Assembly: GCA_003649445.1 (NCBI GenBank)
Contig: QMRV01000020.1
Coordinates: 1-38,589, forward strand
Origin: Thermoprotei archaeon
Lineage (GTDB): Archaea > Thermoproteota > Thermoprotei > Thermofilales > B15-G2
Length of the DNA stretch: 38,589 bases
Direction: 5' to 3'
The notes beneath the pieces are model-generated. The model did not search any database, was not told the DNA's origin, and was given only the letters and a program-made list of their open reading frames with translations. Positions 16,834 through 24,357 of this stretch are shown here, one piece after another. The position numbers were made by a program, and so were the translations under genes. The stretch's first letter is position 1, and each line of letters opens with the position of its first letter.

Positions 16834-17919
16834 ATGAGGCGTGTTTTAAGAACTTGGGCGGGGTCTTTTCTTTTAGGAGATCTTCCTCGAGGCTGCGAGC
16901 TTTGCATGCATGGTCTTAAACTAGTTCTTTTGATAACTGGTCTCTGTGATAAGCGATGCTGGTACTGTCCTCTTTCTAGGGAGAAAAAGGGTAGAGACGT
17001 TATTTATGTTAATGAAAGGTCCGTGAAAAAATTTGACGACATAGTAGAGGAGGTTGAGAGTCAAGGTGCTGAGGGGGCGGGAATTACTGGCGGAAACCCG
17101 TTGCTCGTATTCGAGCGGACTCTAGGTTACATTAAATTAATGAAGGAAGTATTTGGAGAAGACTTTCATATTCATCTCTATACTGCTATTTCTCCGGCGT
17201 TTAACTTAGATAAAATTAAGTCTCTTGCTGAAGCAGGACTAGATGAGTTGAGGATACATCTTATGCTAGATAATCCTTCTGAATGGAAAATTATGAAAAA
17301 GTTAGTCGAGAAAATAAAGAACTGTGATATAGGGGTAGAAATTCCTGTTATTCCGGGCTATTTAAATGAAATAAAGAAGATGATTCGATTTCTAGACGAA
17401 AGTGGTGTTTTCTTCATGAATATGAACGAGCTTGAGTTTAGCGAGAGTAATAGTTTCTTGCTTCAAATGAGAGGATTTAAGCTCAAGGAAGGGTCTTTCT
17501 CTGCAGTAGAAGGAAGCCACGAGACTGCAATGGAGGCACTCAAGTGGGCCGAGAAAAACGTCTCAAAACTCAATATGCATTACTGTCCTGCTTTTATTAA
17601 AGATTCAGTCCAGTATAAAAATAGGTTAATACGCACGGCGAAAAGAGTTAGGAGACCGCATGAGAAAGTAACTGATGAAGGTACTTTAGTTAAGTTGGTT
17701 TTAATACCTCCTCCAGAGCTCGAACTAAGCGCAGCTGCACTACTAGTTGAAAGGGTGATAGGTGAAGCTCCGTACTTGAATTTGCCTAGAAAGTGTCTTG
17801 AGGTAGATCCGGATTACTATGATTTAGTCGATGAGCTGAAGAAGCATGGTTTTCGGTGTTTTCTTGTAGAGGAGTATCCTACCTATGGAAGAAAAGTTTT
17901 AAGCCGAGTAGAGCTCTGA
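16834..17919 (+). CDS. Radical SAM protein, COG2108-like (related to pyruvate formate-lyase activase)
   Basis: The N-terminus (RTWAGSFLLGDLPRGCELCMHG) and radical SAM cluster motif Cys38-x3-Cys42-x2-Cys45 (LCDKRCWYCPLS) match an archaeal family annotated as related to PflA; the reaction is not established. Further SAM-fold motifs follow: GAEGAGITGGNPLL and HIHLYTAIS. Two additional cysteines (21, 24) precede the cluster. I chose ATG at 16834, behind AAGGTCAAGGA, giving 361 aa; a longer frame from TTG at 16798 would run through the D box of the guide RNA and is less likely. It is first of five co-directional genes, 42 bp before an unknown gene. Confidence 0.85.
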   Translation: MRRVLRTWAGSFLLGDLPRGCELCMHGLKLVLLITGLCDKRCWYCPLSREKKGRDVIYVNERSVKKFDDIVEEVESQGAEGAGITGGNPLLVFERTLGYIKLMKEVFGEDFHIHLYTAISPAFNLDKIKSLAEAGLDELRIHLMLDNPSEWKIMKKLVEKIKNCDIGVEIPVIPGYLNEIKKMIRFLDESGVFFMNMNELEFSESNSFLLQMRGFKLKEGSFSAVEGSHETAMEALKWAEKNVSKLNMHYCPAFIKDSVQYKNRLIRTAKRVRRPHEKVTDEGTLVKLVLIPPPELELSAAALLVERVIGEAPYLNLPRKCLEVDPDYYDLVDELKKHGFRCFLVEEYPTYGRKVLSRVEL

Positions 17920-17961
17920 TGTTGCTAACAGATATATAGGTTTGCCGTGGTTTAGATTAGA

Positions 17962-18576
17962 ATGATTGAAAGAAATTTAAAATCGCTTGTAGAAAGATAT
18001 GTTTACTATATTAAGGCGAGAAATTTTGGTACTGAGTTTTCCAGCGAAGAAAGAAAAATACTAGCTGAATTAGAAGAAAAGCTCTTTGAAGAAGATGTCA
18101 AAGTTATTCTCGAAGATAGGCTTGTAGAGGAACTATCTCCTACGCAGAGTAGCTACTTGAAGGACATAGTTGAAGGTAAGAGAAAGATAGTGAGTTTTGA
18201 CACAGAGTGGGGTCGAGTATACTTAGTTATTGGTAAAGATTCTCCCTTATATAGCGCTGTGTCGGAAAACTTAGATGATTTGAGAGCTGCATATTGGCTT
18301 TATTTTCAAAATATAAGAGATCTGTTTAAAACAGCAATAAATACTTTGCTTAAAGGAGATTACTCGAGAGCTGTCTCTATAGTGCTTGCTATAAAGCAAC
18401 TTTTACCACCGCACTTTAAAGAGGACTCTAATATCATTTTGAATCTTCTCAGTGAGCGTAGGCTTGATGAAGCACTAGAAAAACTGAAGGAACTTCAGTA
18501 TAAAACGAAAAAGTTTTTAATACAGTCCTGGAGAGAAAGAACAAGGATGATGAACCGATGGCCCAAGAATCGATGA
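17962..18576 (+). CDS. Unknown protein, helical, cytoplasmic
   Basis: I do not recognise this 204-residue protein. It has no signal peptide, membrane segment or cysteine cluster. Composition (Glu/Lys/Leu/Arg-rich) and pattern predict mostly alpha-helix; residues ~95-190 contain a region with AYWLYFQNIRDLFKTAINTL and a repeat-like pair of helices (YSRAVSIVLAIKQLLP, RLDEALEKLKELQ). A beta-containing stretch lies around 60-80 (KRKIVSFDTEWGRVYLVIG). ATG start at 17962. It sits 42 bp after the COG2108 gene and 22 bp before the PP-loop gene, so it is probably in the same operon. A GINS-like or TPR-like helical adaptor was considered but no diagnostic motif supports it. Confidence 0.7.
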   Translation: MIERNLKSLVERYVYYIKARNFGTEFSSEERKILAELEEKLFEEDVKVILEDRLVEELSPTQSSYLKDIVEGKRKIVSFDTEWGRVYLVIGKDSPLYSAVSENLDDLRAAYWLYFQNIRDLFKTAINTLLKGDYSRAVSIVLAIKQLLPPHFKEDSNIILNLLSERRLDEALEKLKELQYKTKKFLIQSWRERTRMMNRWPKNR

Positions 18577-18598
18577 AGAGGCGGGTAAGCTTCTGACT

Positions 18599-20410
18599 GT
18601 GGTTGAAATGCGAATTAAGGGTAAGAAAGCTACGGAGTTCTTGAAGGAAATATCGGTTAACCTTAAGTGGTGTGACCGCTGTTGTGTTCCAGTATTAAGA
18701 GCCAGTGTCTGTACTATTTGCGGAGAACGAGCTAGAGAAGTAATTGCTGTTGCTCCTAAGGATGTTAGGCCGGCTTTTGAGAAAGATTTGAAGAAAATTA
18801 AAAGTCTTTTGGTAAAAGAGTATGGAGGCAGGATAGCTGAGAGACTACTGCCTGGCAGGTCTCTGATTTTACTAAATAAAGTTGAGTATGCTGATGCAGC
18901 TGATGAGATTATAGTAGGCGGCTATACCATAGGAACTAGAATATTTGATTTAGGTAAGTTATCTTGGGTGTTTAGACCTGAATATAGAGGAGCAGCGCTT
19001 CTTATTGAGGAGGGAAAGAAGTATGCTGTTGTTAAGTCTGACTATCTGAAGAAGTTTCAGTTTATTGAAAGGAGCGAAATAATCGAAGGAGATGTACCTG
19101 ATGAGGGCTACGTGGCTGTAGAGTCTCGAAGCGGAAAAATGCAGGGCTTGGCTAAGGTTCTTGAGAGGGGAGGTTTAAGAATAATTAAGGTTTGGCGTGC
19201 AGTATCCTCTTTGCCAGAAGTAAAATCTTATAGTGATTTAAAAAAGGCCGTGAAAGCTAATGAAGAAAAGTTGGAGGAGCTCGAAAGCGAGGCTGTAGAG
19301 CTTATCAAAGAATACTCTGTGGGAAGTGCTGTGACGGCTTCAGGTGGTAAAGATAGTTCGGCGGTGCTTTCTCTTGCTGCAAAAAGCGGAGTAAAAAATG
19401 TTGTATACGTGGATACGGGGGTAGATTTTATTGAGAACAAGGAGATGGTCGAGAAAGTATGTAACGTACTTGGCTTAAATTTAACAGTAGCTAAGCCAGT
19501 GGAGTCTTTCTGGAAGTATATTAAGGTTTTTGGAGTGCAGGCAAGAGACTATAGGTGGTGTACGCGTGTACTTAAGTTAGCACCTATGGCAAAAGTTTTT
19601 TCAAAAAAAGGCTGGAAAGTAAGCATTACAGGTCAAAGAAAGTACGAGTCTATTTCTAGAGCTCTTCTTTCGCCAGTTTCTTCTTCGTTAACTCTGCACA
19701 ATATAGAGAAAGTAGTGTCGCCTATTCACGACTGGTGCGCACTGGAAGTCTTCATATATTTAGTCAAAGAAGGTATTCTAGTTAATCCCCTTTATTATCA
19801 GGGATTTGATAGAATAGGCTGCTATGTGTGTCCTATGCTTAAATTGCCTGAGCTCAGAGCTGTGGCTCAACGGTCTGAATGTAAGCTCTGGGAGACTTTT
19901 CTGAGAAAACAGGCTAATAAAATAAAGTTGCCTAAGGAATGGGTTTCTATGGCTTTATGGAGGTGGAGGTACAAATTTCCTCCTGAAGTGGAGGCCGCTT
20001 TAAGCAAGCGCGGTATAAAAGCTCGTGAAATTATACTGAAAGTTCTCTCGAGTAGAGCAAGTGTAGGTATTGAGGGGTCTTCGCTAAGGATAATTTTACG
20101 GGATATTGTTGAGCCGAATTTAAAACTCATAGCCGATAGACTATCGGAGTACTTTCAAGTAGATTATAGGGAGAAGTATATAGTGTTGAATAAACAGATA
20201 GAGATTACAAATAAAGGAGTAATAGTTATTCCGATAGATAACTTGAGGAATCTCGACTTGATAATTAAGACTATTTATAGCGAGAGTGTATGCGTCAAAT
20301 GTAATTTGTGTAAGTGGGCGTCTCCAGAGGAATGTCCTGTAGTTAAATATCTGCATTTAGATTCTGTAAAAATTGTTAGCGAAATTCTAGGTGTGAAAAT
20401 TTCAAAGTAA
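18599..20410 (+). CDS. PAPS-reductase-like PP-loop protein with zinc ribbon, PUA domain and C-terminal Fe-S motif
   Basis: Multidomain archaeal protein (603 aa) of the PP-loop ATP pyrophosphatase superfamily. Order: N-terminal zinc-ribbon cysteines 25/28 and 38/41; a PUA-like RNA-binding domain (~140-200); PP-loop SGGKDSSA (248-255), YVDTGVDF, then RWCTR and GCYVCPM cysteines resembling the Fe-S-binding cysteines of APS/PAPS reductases; a charged helical region; and a terminal CVKCNLC...C set (Cys565/568/571/579). It is annotated as a PAPS reductase in related genomes, but PUA plus zinc ribbon suggests RNA (perhaps tRNA thiolation) rather than sulfate reduction. The start is GTG at 18599, or ATG at 18608. 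It lies 22 bp after the unknown gene and 43 bp before the LutB-like gene. Confidence 0.8.
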   Translation: MVEMRIKGKKATEFLKEISVNLKWCDRCCVPVLRASVCTICGERAREVIAVAPKDVRPAFEKDLKKIKSLLVKEYGGRIAERLLPGRSLILLNKVEYADAADEIIVGGYTIGTRIFDLGKLSWVFRPEYRGAALLIEEGKKYAVVKSDYLKKFQFIERSEIIEGDVPDEGYVAVESRSGKMQGLAKVLERGGLRIIKVWRAVSSLPEVKSYSDLKKAVKANEEKLEELESEAVELIKEYSVGSAVTASGGKDSSAVLSLAAKSGVKNVVYVDTGVDFIENKEMVEKVCNVLGLNLTVAKPVESFWKYIKVFGVQARDYRWCTRVLKLAPMAKVFSKKGWKVSITGQRKYESISRALLSPVSSSLTLHNIEKVVSPIHDWCALEVFIYLVKEGILVNPLYYQGFDRIGCYVCPMLKLPELRAVAQRSECKLWETFLRKQANKIKLPKEWVSMALWRWRYKFPPEVEAALSKRGIKAREIILKVLSSRASVGIEGSSLRIILRDIVEPNLKLIADRLSEYFQVDYREKYIVLNKQIEITNKGVIVIPIDNLRNLDLIIKTIYSESVCVKCNLCKWASPEECPVVKYLHLDSVKIVSEILGVKISK

Positions 20411-20453
20411 GAGTAGTTATTTATCTCTAAAATATGCTTGATAAAAGGGCGTC

Positions 20454-21701
20454 GTGAGCGAATTTGAGAAAGTATACCAGCAGTTGTCTAAAATTGCGGC
20501 CAGTAGAGACTTAAGAGAGGCTTTGAGGAGAGCTTCAAGGTCATATATCGAATCGTTTTTTAGTAAGACAAAGAAAGTAGAAAACTTAAGAAAAGTTGTT
20601 AGGGCAATAAAGGAATTTTCAATAGAGCACTTAGAGAATTTGGTAAAGACAACTATTGAAGTTATGGAAAACAAAGGTATAAGTGTCTATTTTGCTAAGT
20701 CATCTGAAGAAGCGCTGAAAATATTTGATAAAATAATTCCTGGCGGAAGTCTAGTAGTAAAGGCCAAGTCTCTTACATCTGAGGAAATATCTCTTAACGA
20801 ATTTCTTTTAAAGAAGGGTTGTAAAGTTATCGAAACTGATGTAGGAGAGTTCATTGTACAGCACTTAAGGAGCAGACCAATGCATATTACTGCTCCGGCT
20901 ATCCATGTTAAAAGAGAAGAAGTAGCTAAACTCTTAGAAGAACTTACTGGCGAAAAAATACCTGCTGGTCCTCAAGTTCTTGTAAAGAAAATAAGGAATA
21001 TCCTTAGAAGTAAGTACTTAAACGCCGACGTAGGTATTACTGGAGCAAATGTAATTGATGCTGAAACTGGGTCTATTTTCTTGATTGAAAATGAAGGAAA
21101 TATTAGACTTGTATCGAGTTTATCTCGAATACACGTAGTTTTGGCCGGGGTTGAGAAAATAGTTCCGTTACTTGATGATGCGTTTCAAGTATGTAAGGTT
21201 ATTTGGAGGTATGCTGGCTATGAAATGCCGTCCTATTTATCTATAATAAGCGGCCTCAGTAAAACGGGAGACATAGAGAAAAATGTTGTAGTTGGTGCTC
21301 AAGGTCCTAAAGAACTCCATGTAATCTTACTGGATAACGGGCGTATCAATTTATCGAGAGACCCCGTATTTAAGGAAGCTCTCTATTGTTTGAGATGCGG
21401 CGCCTGCATGTACTTTTGCCCCATATATAGAGTCTTGGCAGGATACTTTGGCTACAAGTATATGGGAGGCATAGGGGCCGTATGGACAACACATATTGCG
21501 GGAGGAGTTGATAAAGCAGCCCCGCTAGTTTACTTATGTACACTCTGTGAAAGGTGTAAAGAGATTTGCCCACTAAATATTGATGTTCCTAGAATGATTC
21601 TTAAGGCTAGACAAATGCTTGCTCAAGAAAACAAAGTTCCTTTCGAGGCATTTTTGACGAGAAAATACATAGCGTCTATGGGCGCACCCTACAGGAGGTG
21701 A
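20454..21701 (+). CDS. LutB-like LUD-domain/ferredoxin protein
   Basis: Iron-sulfur protein of the LutB (YkgF) family, which in bacteria takes part in lactate oxidation with LutA and LutC. Residues ~60-300 form the LUD domain (KAKSLTSEEI near 103-112, GITGANVIDAETGSI at 194-208). Two 4Fe-4S motifs follow: Cys312/315/318/322 (CLRCGACMYFCP) and Cys362/365/368/372 (CTLCERCKEICP). The length is 415 aa, slightly shorter than bacterial LutB because the extreme C-terminal region is absent. GTG start at 20454. Its stop is followed one base later by the ATG of the LutA-like gene, with GGAGGTGA overlapping the stop, so the pair is tightly coupled. No LutC is visible; substrate and electron acceptor are unknown. 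Confidence 0.85.
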   Translation: MSEFEKVYQQLSKIAASRDLREALRRASRSYIESFFSKTKKVENLRKVVRAIKEFSIEHLENLVKTTIEVMENKGISVYFAKSSEEALKIFDKIIPGGSLVVKAKSLTSEEISLNEFLLKKGCKVIETDVGEFIVQHLRSRPMHITAPAIHVKREEVAKLLEELTGEKIPAGPQVLVKKIRNILRSKYLNADVGITGANVIDAETGSIFLIENEGNIRLVSSLSRIHVVLAGVEKIVPLLDDAFQVCKVIWRYAGYEMPSYLSIISGLSKTGDIEKNVVVGAQGPKELHVILLDNGRINLSRDPVFKEALYCLRCGACMYFCPIYRVLAGYFGYKYMGGIGAVWTTHIAGGVDKAAPLVYLCTLCERCKEICPLNIDVPRMILKARQMLAQENKVPFEAFLTRKYIASMGAPYRR

Positions 21702-21705
21702 CATG

Positions 21706-22473
21706 ATGATAGGACTCTGGGCAGGATGTACTGCTAGAATAAGAGTACCTGAAGTAAAGAAAAGTGCCGAGGATATTTTATCTTATCTAAATATATCATT
21801 CGAAGAAGTAGATGAAGATCTTTGCTGTGGAGCTCCATTAGAAGTGTTAGGCTTTATAGACGACTTTAAGAAGAATTTAAACAAAGTAAAGAGGATACTT
21901 TCTTCTGAAAAATATGAATACATAATTACACTGTGTCCTGAATGTCTATACGTTTTCAAAAGATACTTGCCTCACATTATTTCAGAAAAAATACTCCATA
22001 TATCAGACTATTTAGCTAAGTATACTGACATTCTTTTCAATAAAGCCTTTGCTAAAAGTAGTGTATCAGTATATTACCATGAGCCTTGCGCACTTGTGAG
22101 AAAACTTCAGTATGATTCAACCAAAAAGATTTTAGAAAAAATACCAGGACTAAAGGTAGTAAATTCACTACTCAGTGGGAAGTATTCTACTTGCTGTGGC
22201 GCTGGTGGAGGAGTTTTCATATATGCTCCCGATATAGCTATTGAAGCTGCATCAGAAAAAATAGAAACCGAAATAATTCCCTCCAGCACGGATTACTTAA
22301 TCGTATCTTGTCCAGTATGCTATATGATATTTAAGTACGCGATAACTCTCAAAGGCTACAATATTAAGCTTGTATACTTAACTCAGCTAATGCAAAAAGT
22401 AGTGCGGGGGGTGGGATTTGAACCCACGCCGGCCTACGCCACGGGATATCCCAGGGAAAGGGAAGGGTCTTGA
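21706..22473 (+). CDS. LutA-like protein with two cysteine-rich CCG domains
   Basis: Member of the CCG-domain family found in heterodisulfide reductase subunit B, glycolate oxidase GlcF and LutA; these domains bind Fe-S clusters and pass electrons to a partner. First CCG domain: WAGCT (Cys9), LCCGAP (41-42), TLCPEC (78-81). Second: YHEPCA (Cys129), TCCGAGGG (164-165), VSCPVC (203-206); numbers count from ATG at 21703. ATG at 21706 is better spaced from the strong GGAGGTGA (21694-21701) and is chosen. Odd point: the frame does not stop before the convergent tRNA-Leu gene. Its last ~22 residues (RGVGFEPTPAYA...) are antisense of the tRNA, and the TGA stop at 22471-22473 overlaps the anticodon region. 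These residues are non-homologous tail rather than domain. Confidence 0.85.
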   Translation: MIGLWAGCTARIRVPEVKKSAEDILSYLNISFEEVDEDLCCGAPLEVLGFIDDFKKNLNKVKRILSSEKYEYIITLCPECLYVFKRYLPHIISEKILHISDYLAKYTDILFNKAFAKSSVSVYYHEPCALVRKLQYDSTKKILEKIPGLKVVNSLLSGKYSTCCGAGGGVFIYAPDIAIEAASEKIETEIIPSSTDYLIVSCPVCYMIFKYAITLKGYNIKLVYLTQLMQKVVRGVGFEPTPAYATGYPREREGS

Positions 22474-22508
22474 GTCCCGCCCCTTTGACCTGGCTCGGGC
22501 ACCCCCGC
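22403..22508 (-). tRNA. tRNA-Leu(CAA) with a 21-nt intron
   Basis: Class II tRNA read on the minus strand: acceptor stem GCGGGGG/CCCCCGC with discriminator A (22403), D-arm CCC...GGG, anticodon stem CGGGA/UCCCG, long variable arm, T-arm GUGGG UUCAAAU CCCAC. The anticodon CAA is the complement of 22470-22472. A canonical 37/38 intron occupies 22448-22468 (21 nt, begins ACCC and ends GGGAT, able to pair across the junction as a bulge-helix-bulge). No CCA is encoded after the discriminator base. The LutA-like gene runs through about two-thirds of this gene on the opposite strand. Confidence 0.95.
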
Positions 22509-22530
22509 AAGAGAAAATGAATACGAGGGA

Positions 22531-22540
22531 GTATATAAAG
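22531..22540 (-). promoter_or_regulatory. TATA box of tRNA-Leu(CAA)
   Basis: CTTTATATAC on the minus strand, 23-32 nt upstream of the tRNA 5' end, the usual archaeal spacing. Confidence 0.75.
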
Positions 22541-22640
22541 TTGTATCTTTACTTACAGTGGAGAATACTTTGGTTTCTTTTAAAGGCAGTCAGTTAATTA
22601 CTGGTATTTAAAGTCGGGAAAAGGAGTCTAAGAGAAGTGG

Positions 22641-22748
22641 TGCGGGGGGTGGGATTTGAACCCACGCAGGCCTACGCCAGTGGAGGTCTGCCGGGCAAAG
22701 GAGCCCGTCCTCAGTCCACCCCCTTTGACCTGGCTCGGGCACCCCCGC
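22641..22748 (-). tRNA. tRNA-Leu(GAG) with a 23-nt intron
   Basis: Second class II tRNA-Leu, body almost identical to the neighbouring tRNA-Leu(CAA): same acceptor stem, D-arm and T-arm, but anticodon stem GUGGA/UCCAC and anticodon GAG. The intron at position 37/38 covers 22686-22708 (23 nt), contains a CGGGC/GCCCG hairpin and differs completely from the intron of the other gene. The bases after discriminator A (22640-22638) read CCA, so the 3' end is encoded. The two tRNA-Leu genes lie in tandem 132 bp apart and probably arose by duplication, but each has its own TATA box. Confidence 0.95.
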
Positions 22749-22770
22749 AAGAAAACACACCTTAGTCTAG

Positions 22771-22780
22771 TATATAAACT
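22771..22780 (-). promoter_or_regulatory. TATA box of tRNA-Leu(GAG)
   Basis: AGTTTATATA on the minus strand, 23-32 nt upstream of the tRNA 5' end. Confidence 0.75.
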
Positions 22781-22817
22781 TTCTTTATGTTTTATGTATT
22801 TAATTAACTAAAAATAA

Positions 22818-24023
22818 TTATTGTTTTTTATGTTTCTTAATGAATGCTTCTATTCGATTAAATGCTTCCTCCAGAATAGGTGTTGGCGGTAGAAACACTG
22901 CCCTAAAGTGGTTTTTGCCTACTTTTCCGAAGCCTGAACCATGTACTATAAGCACTTTTTCTTCTAAAAGTAGTTTTTCCGCGAAGTCTCTGTCATTTTT
23001 CCAGGTTCCTTGGACGTCTATTCTAGGGAAAATATAGAAGGCGGACTTAGGCTTAACTGAACTTAAATAACTATTTTCCTTGATTCTCTTGAAAACATAG
23101 TCTCTTCGCTCTTTTAGCTTCTTGATCATTTCTGTTAAATGATCTAATGGTCCTCTAAGAGCTGCTACAGCAGCTTTTTGTATAGGCGTTGCAGCGCATA
23201 GTCTACAGCGAGCCATTTTAATGAATGCTTGAAGAAGGTCTTCTCTATATTTTTCCGTAGGGTCGCGGATATAGAGGTACCCTAGCCTCCAGCCAGTCAT
23301 GAGAAATGTCTTCGAAAAACCATTTAGAACTATTACTGGTGTATCTTTGGTGAGCGAAGCAGTGCTCTTGAATGTTCCTTCAAAAACAATTCCATCATAT
23401 ATTTCATCTGAGATTACTACAAGAGAGTGTTCTGCGGCTACATCTAGTATCTCTTTTACAGTTTTTTCCTCATACAGTGCTCCTGTAGGATTATTAGGAT
23501 TGATTATTACTATCCCCTTAGTTTTACCTGTAATTTTTTCCCTTATGTCGTCTATGTCAGGCTGCCAGTCGTTTTCTTCGGAACACTGGTATACAACAGA
23601 CTTTGCGCCATATAGCTGAGGATATACATTATACAAAGGGTAGCTCGGTTCAGGTACGAGAAGTTCATCGCCAGGGTTAAGGAGGACTGCACATACAAAG
23701 CCTATAGCTTCGGAGACACCTTGAGTAACAACTATGTCTGAAGGGTCTATCTCAACTCCATGCCAAGTTTTTTCTTTATAGGCAATTGCTTCCCTCAACT
23801 CAGGGTCTCCTTGGGAGAGGGAATAGTAATTGTGTTTCTCTAAAACTGCTTTGTGCAAAGCTTCTTTTATGTGACCAGGGGTATCAAAGTCGTATTTTAA
23901 GGGGTCGCCGATATTTAAGTAAATGATTTTTTCTCCTCGGGCTTCTAATTGCTTAGCTAAAGGAACGAGTTCTCTTATGGCATACCTTATGTGAAATATT
24001 CTTTCGGCAATAGTTTTTCTCAC
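22818..24023 (-). CDS. PLP-dependent class I aminotransferase (alanine/aspartate aminotransferase-like)
   Basis: Transfers amino groups between an amino acid and a 2-oxo acid. Fold-type I features in order: YLNIGDPLKYDF (35-46), QGVSEAIG (101-108), NPNNPTGALY (175-184, Asn178), SDEIYDG (205-211, Asp206/Tyr209), the PLP lysine Lys238 in NGFSKTF, and GWRLGY with Arg246. The length (401 aa) is typical. ATG start at 24023. The N-terminal motif and overall pattern resemble archaeal alanine aminotransferases, but substrate is not certain; aspartate or branched-chain substrates remain possible. It is monocistronic, between tRNA-Leu(GAG) and tRNA-Glu, all on the minus strand. Confidence 0.9.
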   Translation of the reverse strand: MRKTIAERIFHIRYAIRELVPLAKQLEARGEKIIYLNIGDPLKYDFDTPGHIKEALHKAVLEKHNYYSLSQGDPELREAIAYKEKTWHGVEIDPSDIVVTQGVSEAIGFVCAVLLNPGDELLVPEPSYPLYNVYPQLYGAKSVVYQCSEENDWQPDIDDIREKITGKTKGIVIINPNNPTGALYEEKTVKEILDVAAEHSLVVISDEIYDGIVFEGTFKSTASLTKDTPVIVLNGFSKTFLMTGWRLGYLYIRDPTEKYREDLLQAFIKMARCRLCAATPIQKAAVAALRGPLDHLTEMIKKLKERRDYVFKRIKENSYLSSVKPKSAFYIFPRIDVQGTWKNDRDFAEKLLLEEKVLIVHGSGFGKVGKNHFRAVFLPPTPILEEAFNRIEAFIKKHKKQ

Positions 24024-24156
24024 TTTAGGAATAATTACTTAGTTCTGATAAATACTTACCTTAATAATAGCATTTGGAATTGGGGCCCAATATCTTACAT
24101 AGTTAAAAGCATTAATTGAAAATATTTGTAGAGCAATTTAATTTTGCCAAAAATGG

Positions 24157-24299
24157 TGCCCCGGCCGGGATTTTCCCTCGGAGGGTGTGTGTCCTCCGAG
24201 TTTTGAACCCGGGTTCTCCGGCTATAGAGGGGACCCGCCCAGTCTCTGCGTGAAGAGCTCGAGAGGCCGGAATGTTTGACCGGGCTACACCACCGGGGC
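24157..24299 (-). tRNA. tRNA-Glu(CUC) with two introns (anticodon loop and T-loop)
   Basis: On the minus strand the exons give acceptor GCCCCGG/CCGGGGC, anticodon stem CCGGC/GCCGG with anticodon CUC, and T-stem CCGGG/CCCGG. Intron 1 is canonical (37/38), 36 nt, 24224-24259. Intron 2 splits the T-loop after UUCAAA: about 31 nt between 24171 and 24204, with the exact junction ambiguous inside A-runs; it forms a perfect 8-bp hairpin CTCGGAGG/CCTCCGAG with a CA-repeat loop. Removing both leaves 76 nt, the right size. CCA (24156-24154) follows discriminator A. T-loop introns are known from Thermoproteales-like archaea. Confidence 0.93.
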
Positions 24300-24320
24300 A
24301 AAATAACCTACAAGCACCCC

Positions 24321-24330
24321 ATAATTAAAT
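24321..24330 (-). promoter_or_regulatory. TATA-like box of tRNA-Glu
   Basis: ATTTAATTAT on the minus strand, 22-31 nt upstream of the tRNA 5' end. Confidence 0.6.
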
Positions 24331-24357
24331 TTTTCTCTAATTGTATTTTATTAGGTG

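Noticed and set aside
24175..24200. Perfect 8-bp inverted repeat CTCGGAGG/CCTCCGAG, terminator-like
   Set aside because: It lies inside the tRNA-Glu T-loop intron and is explained by intron structure.
24095..24301. 68-codon minus-strand frame
   Set aside because: It is translation of the tRNA-Glu gene with its introns.
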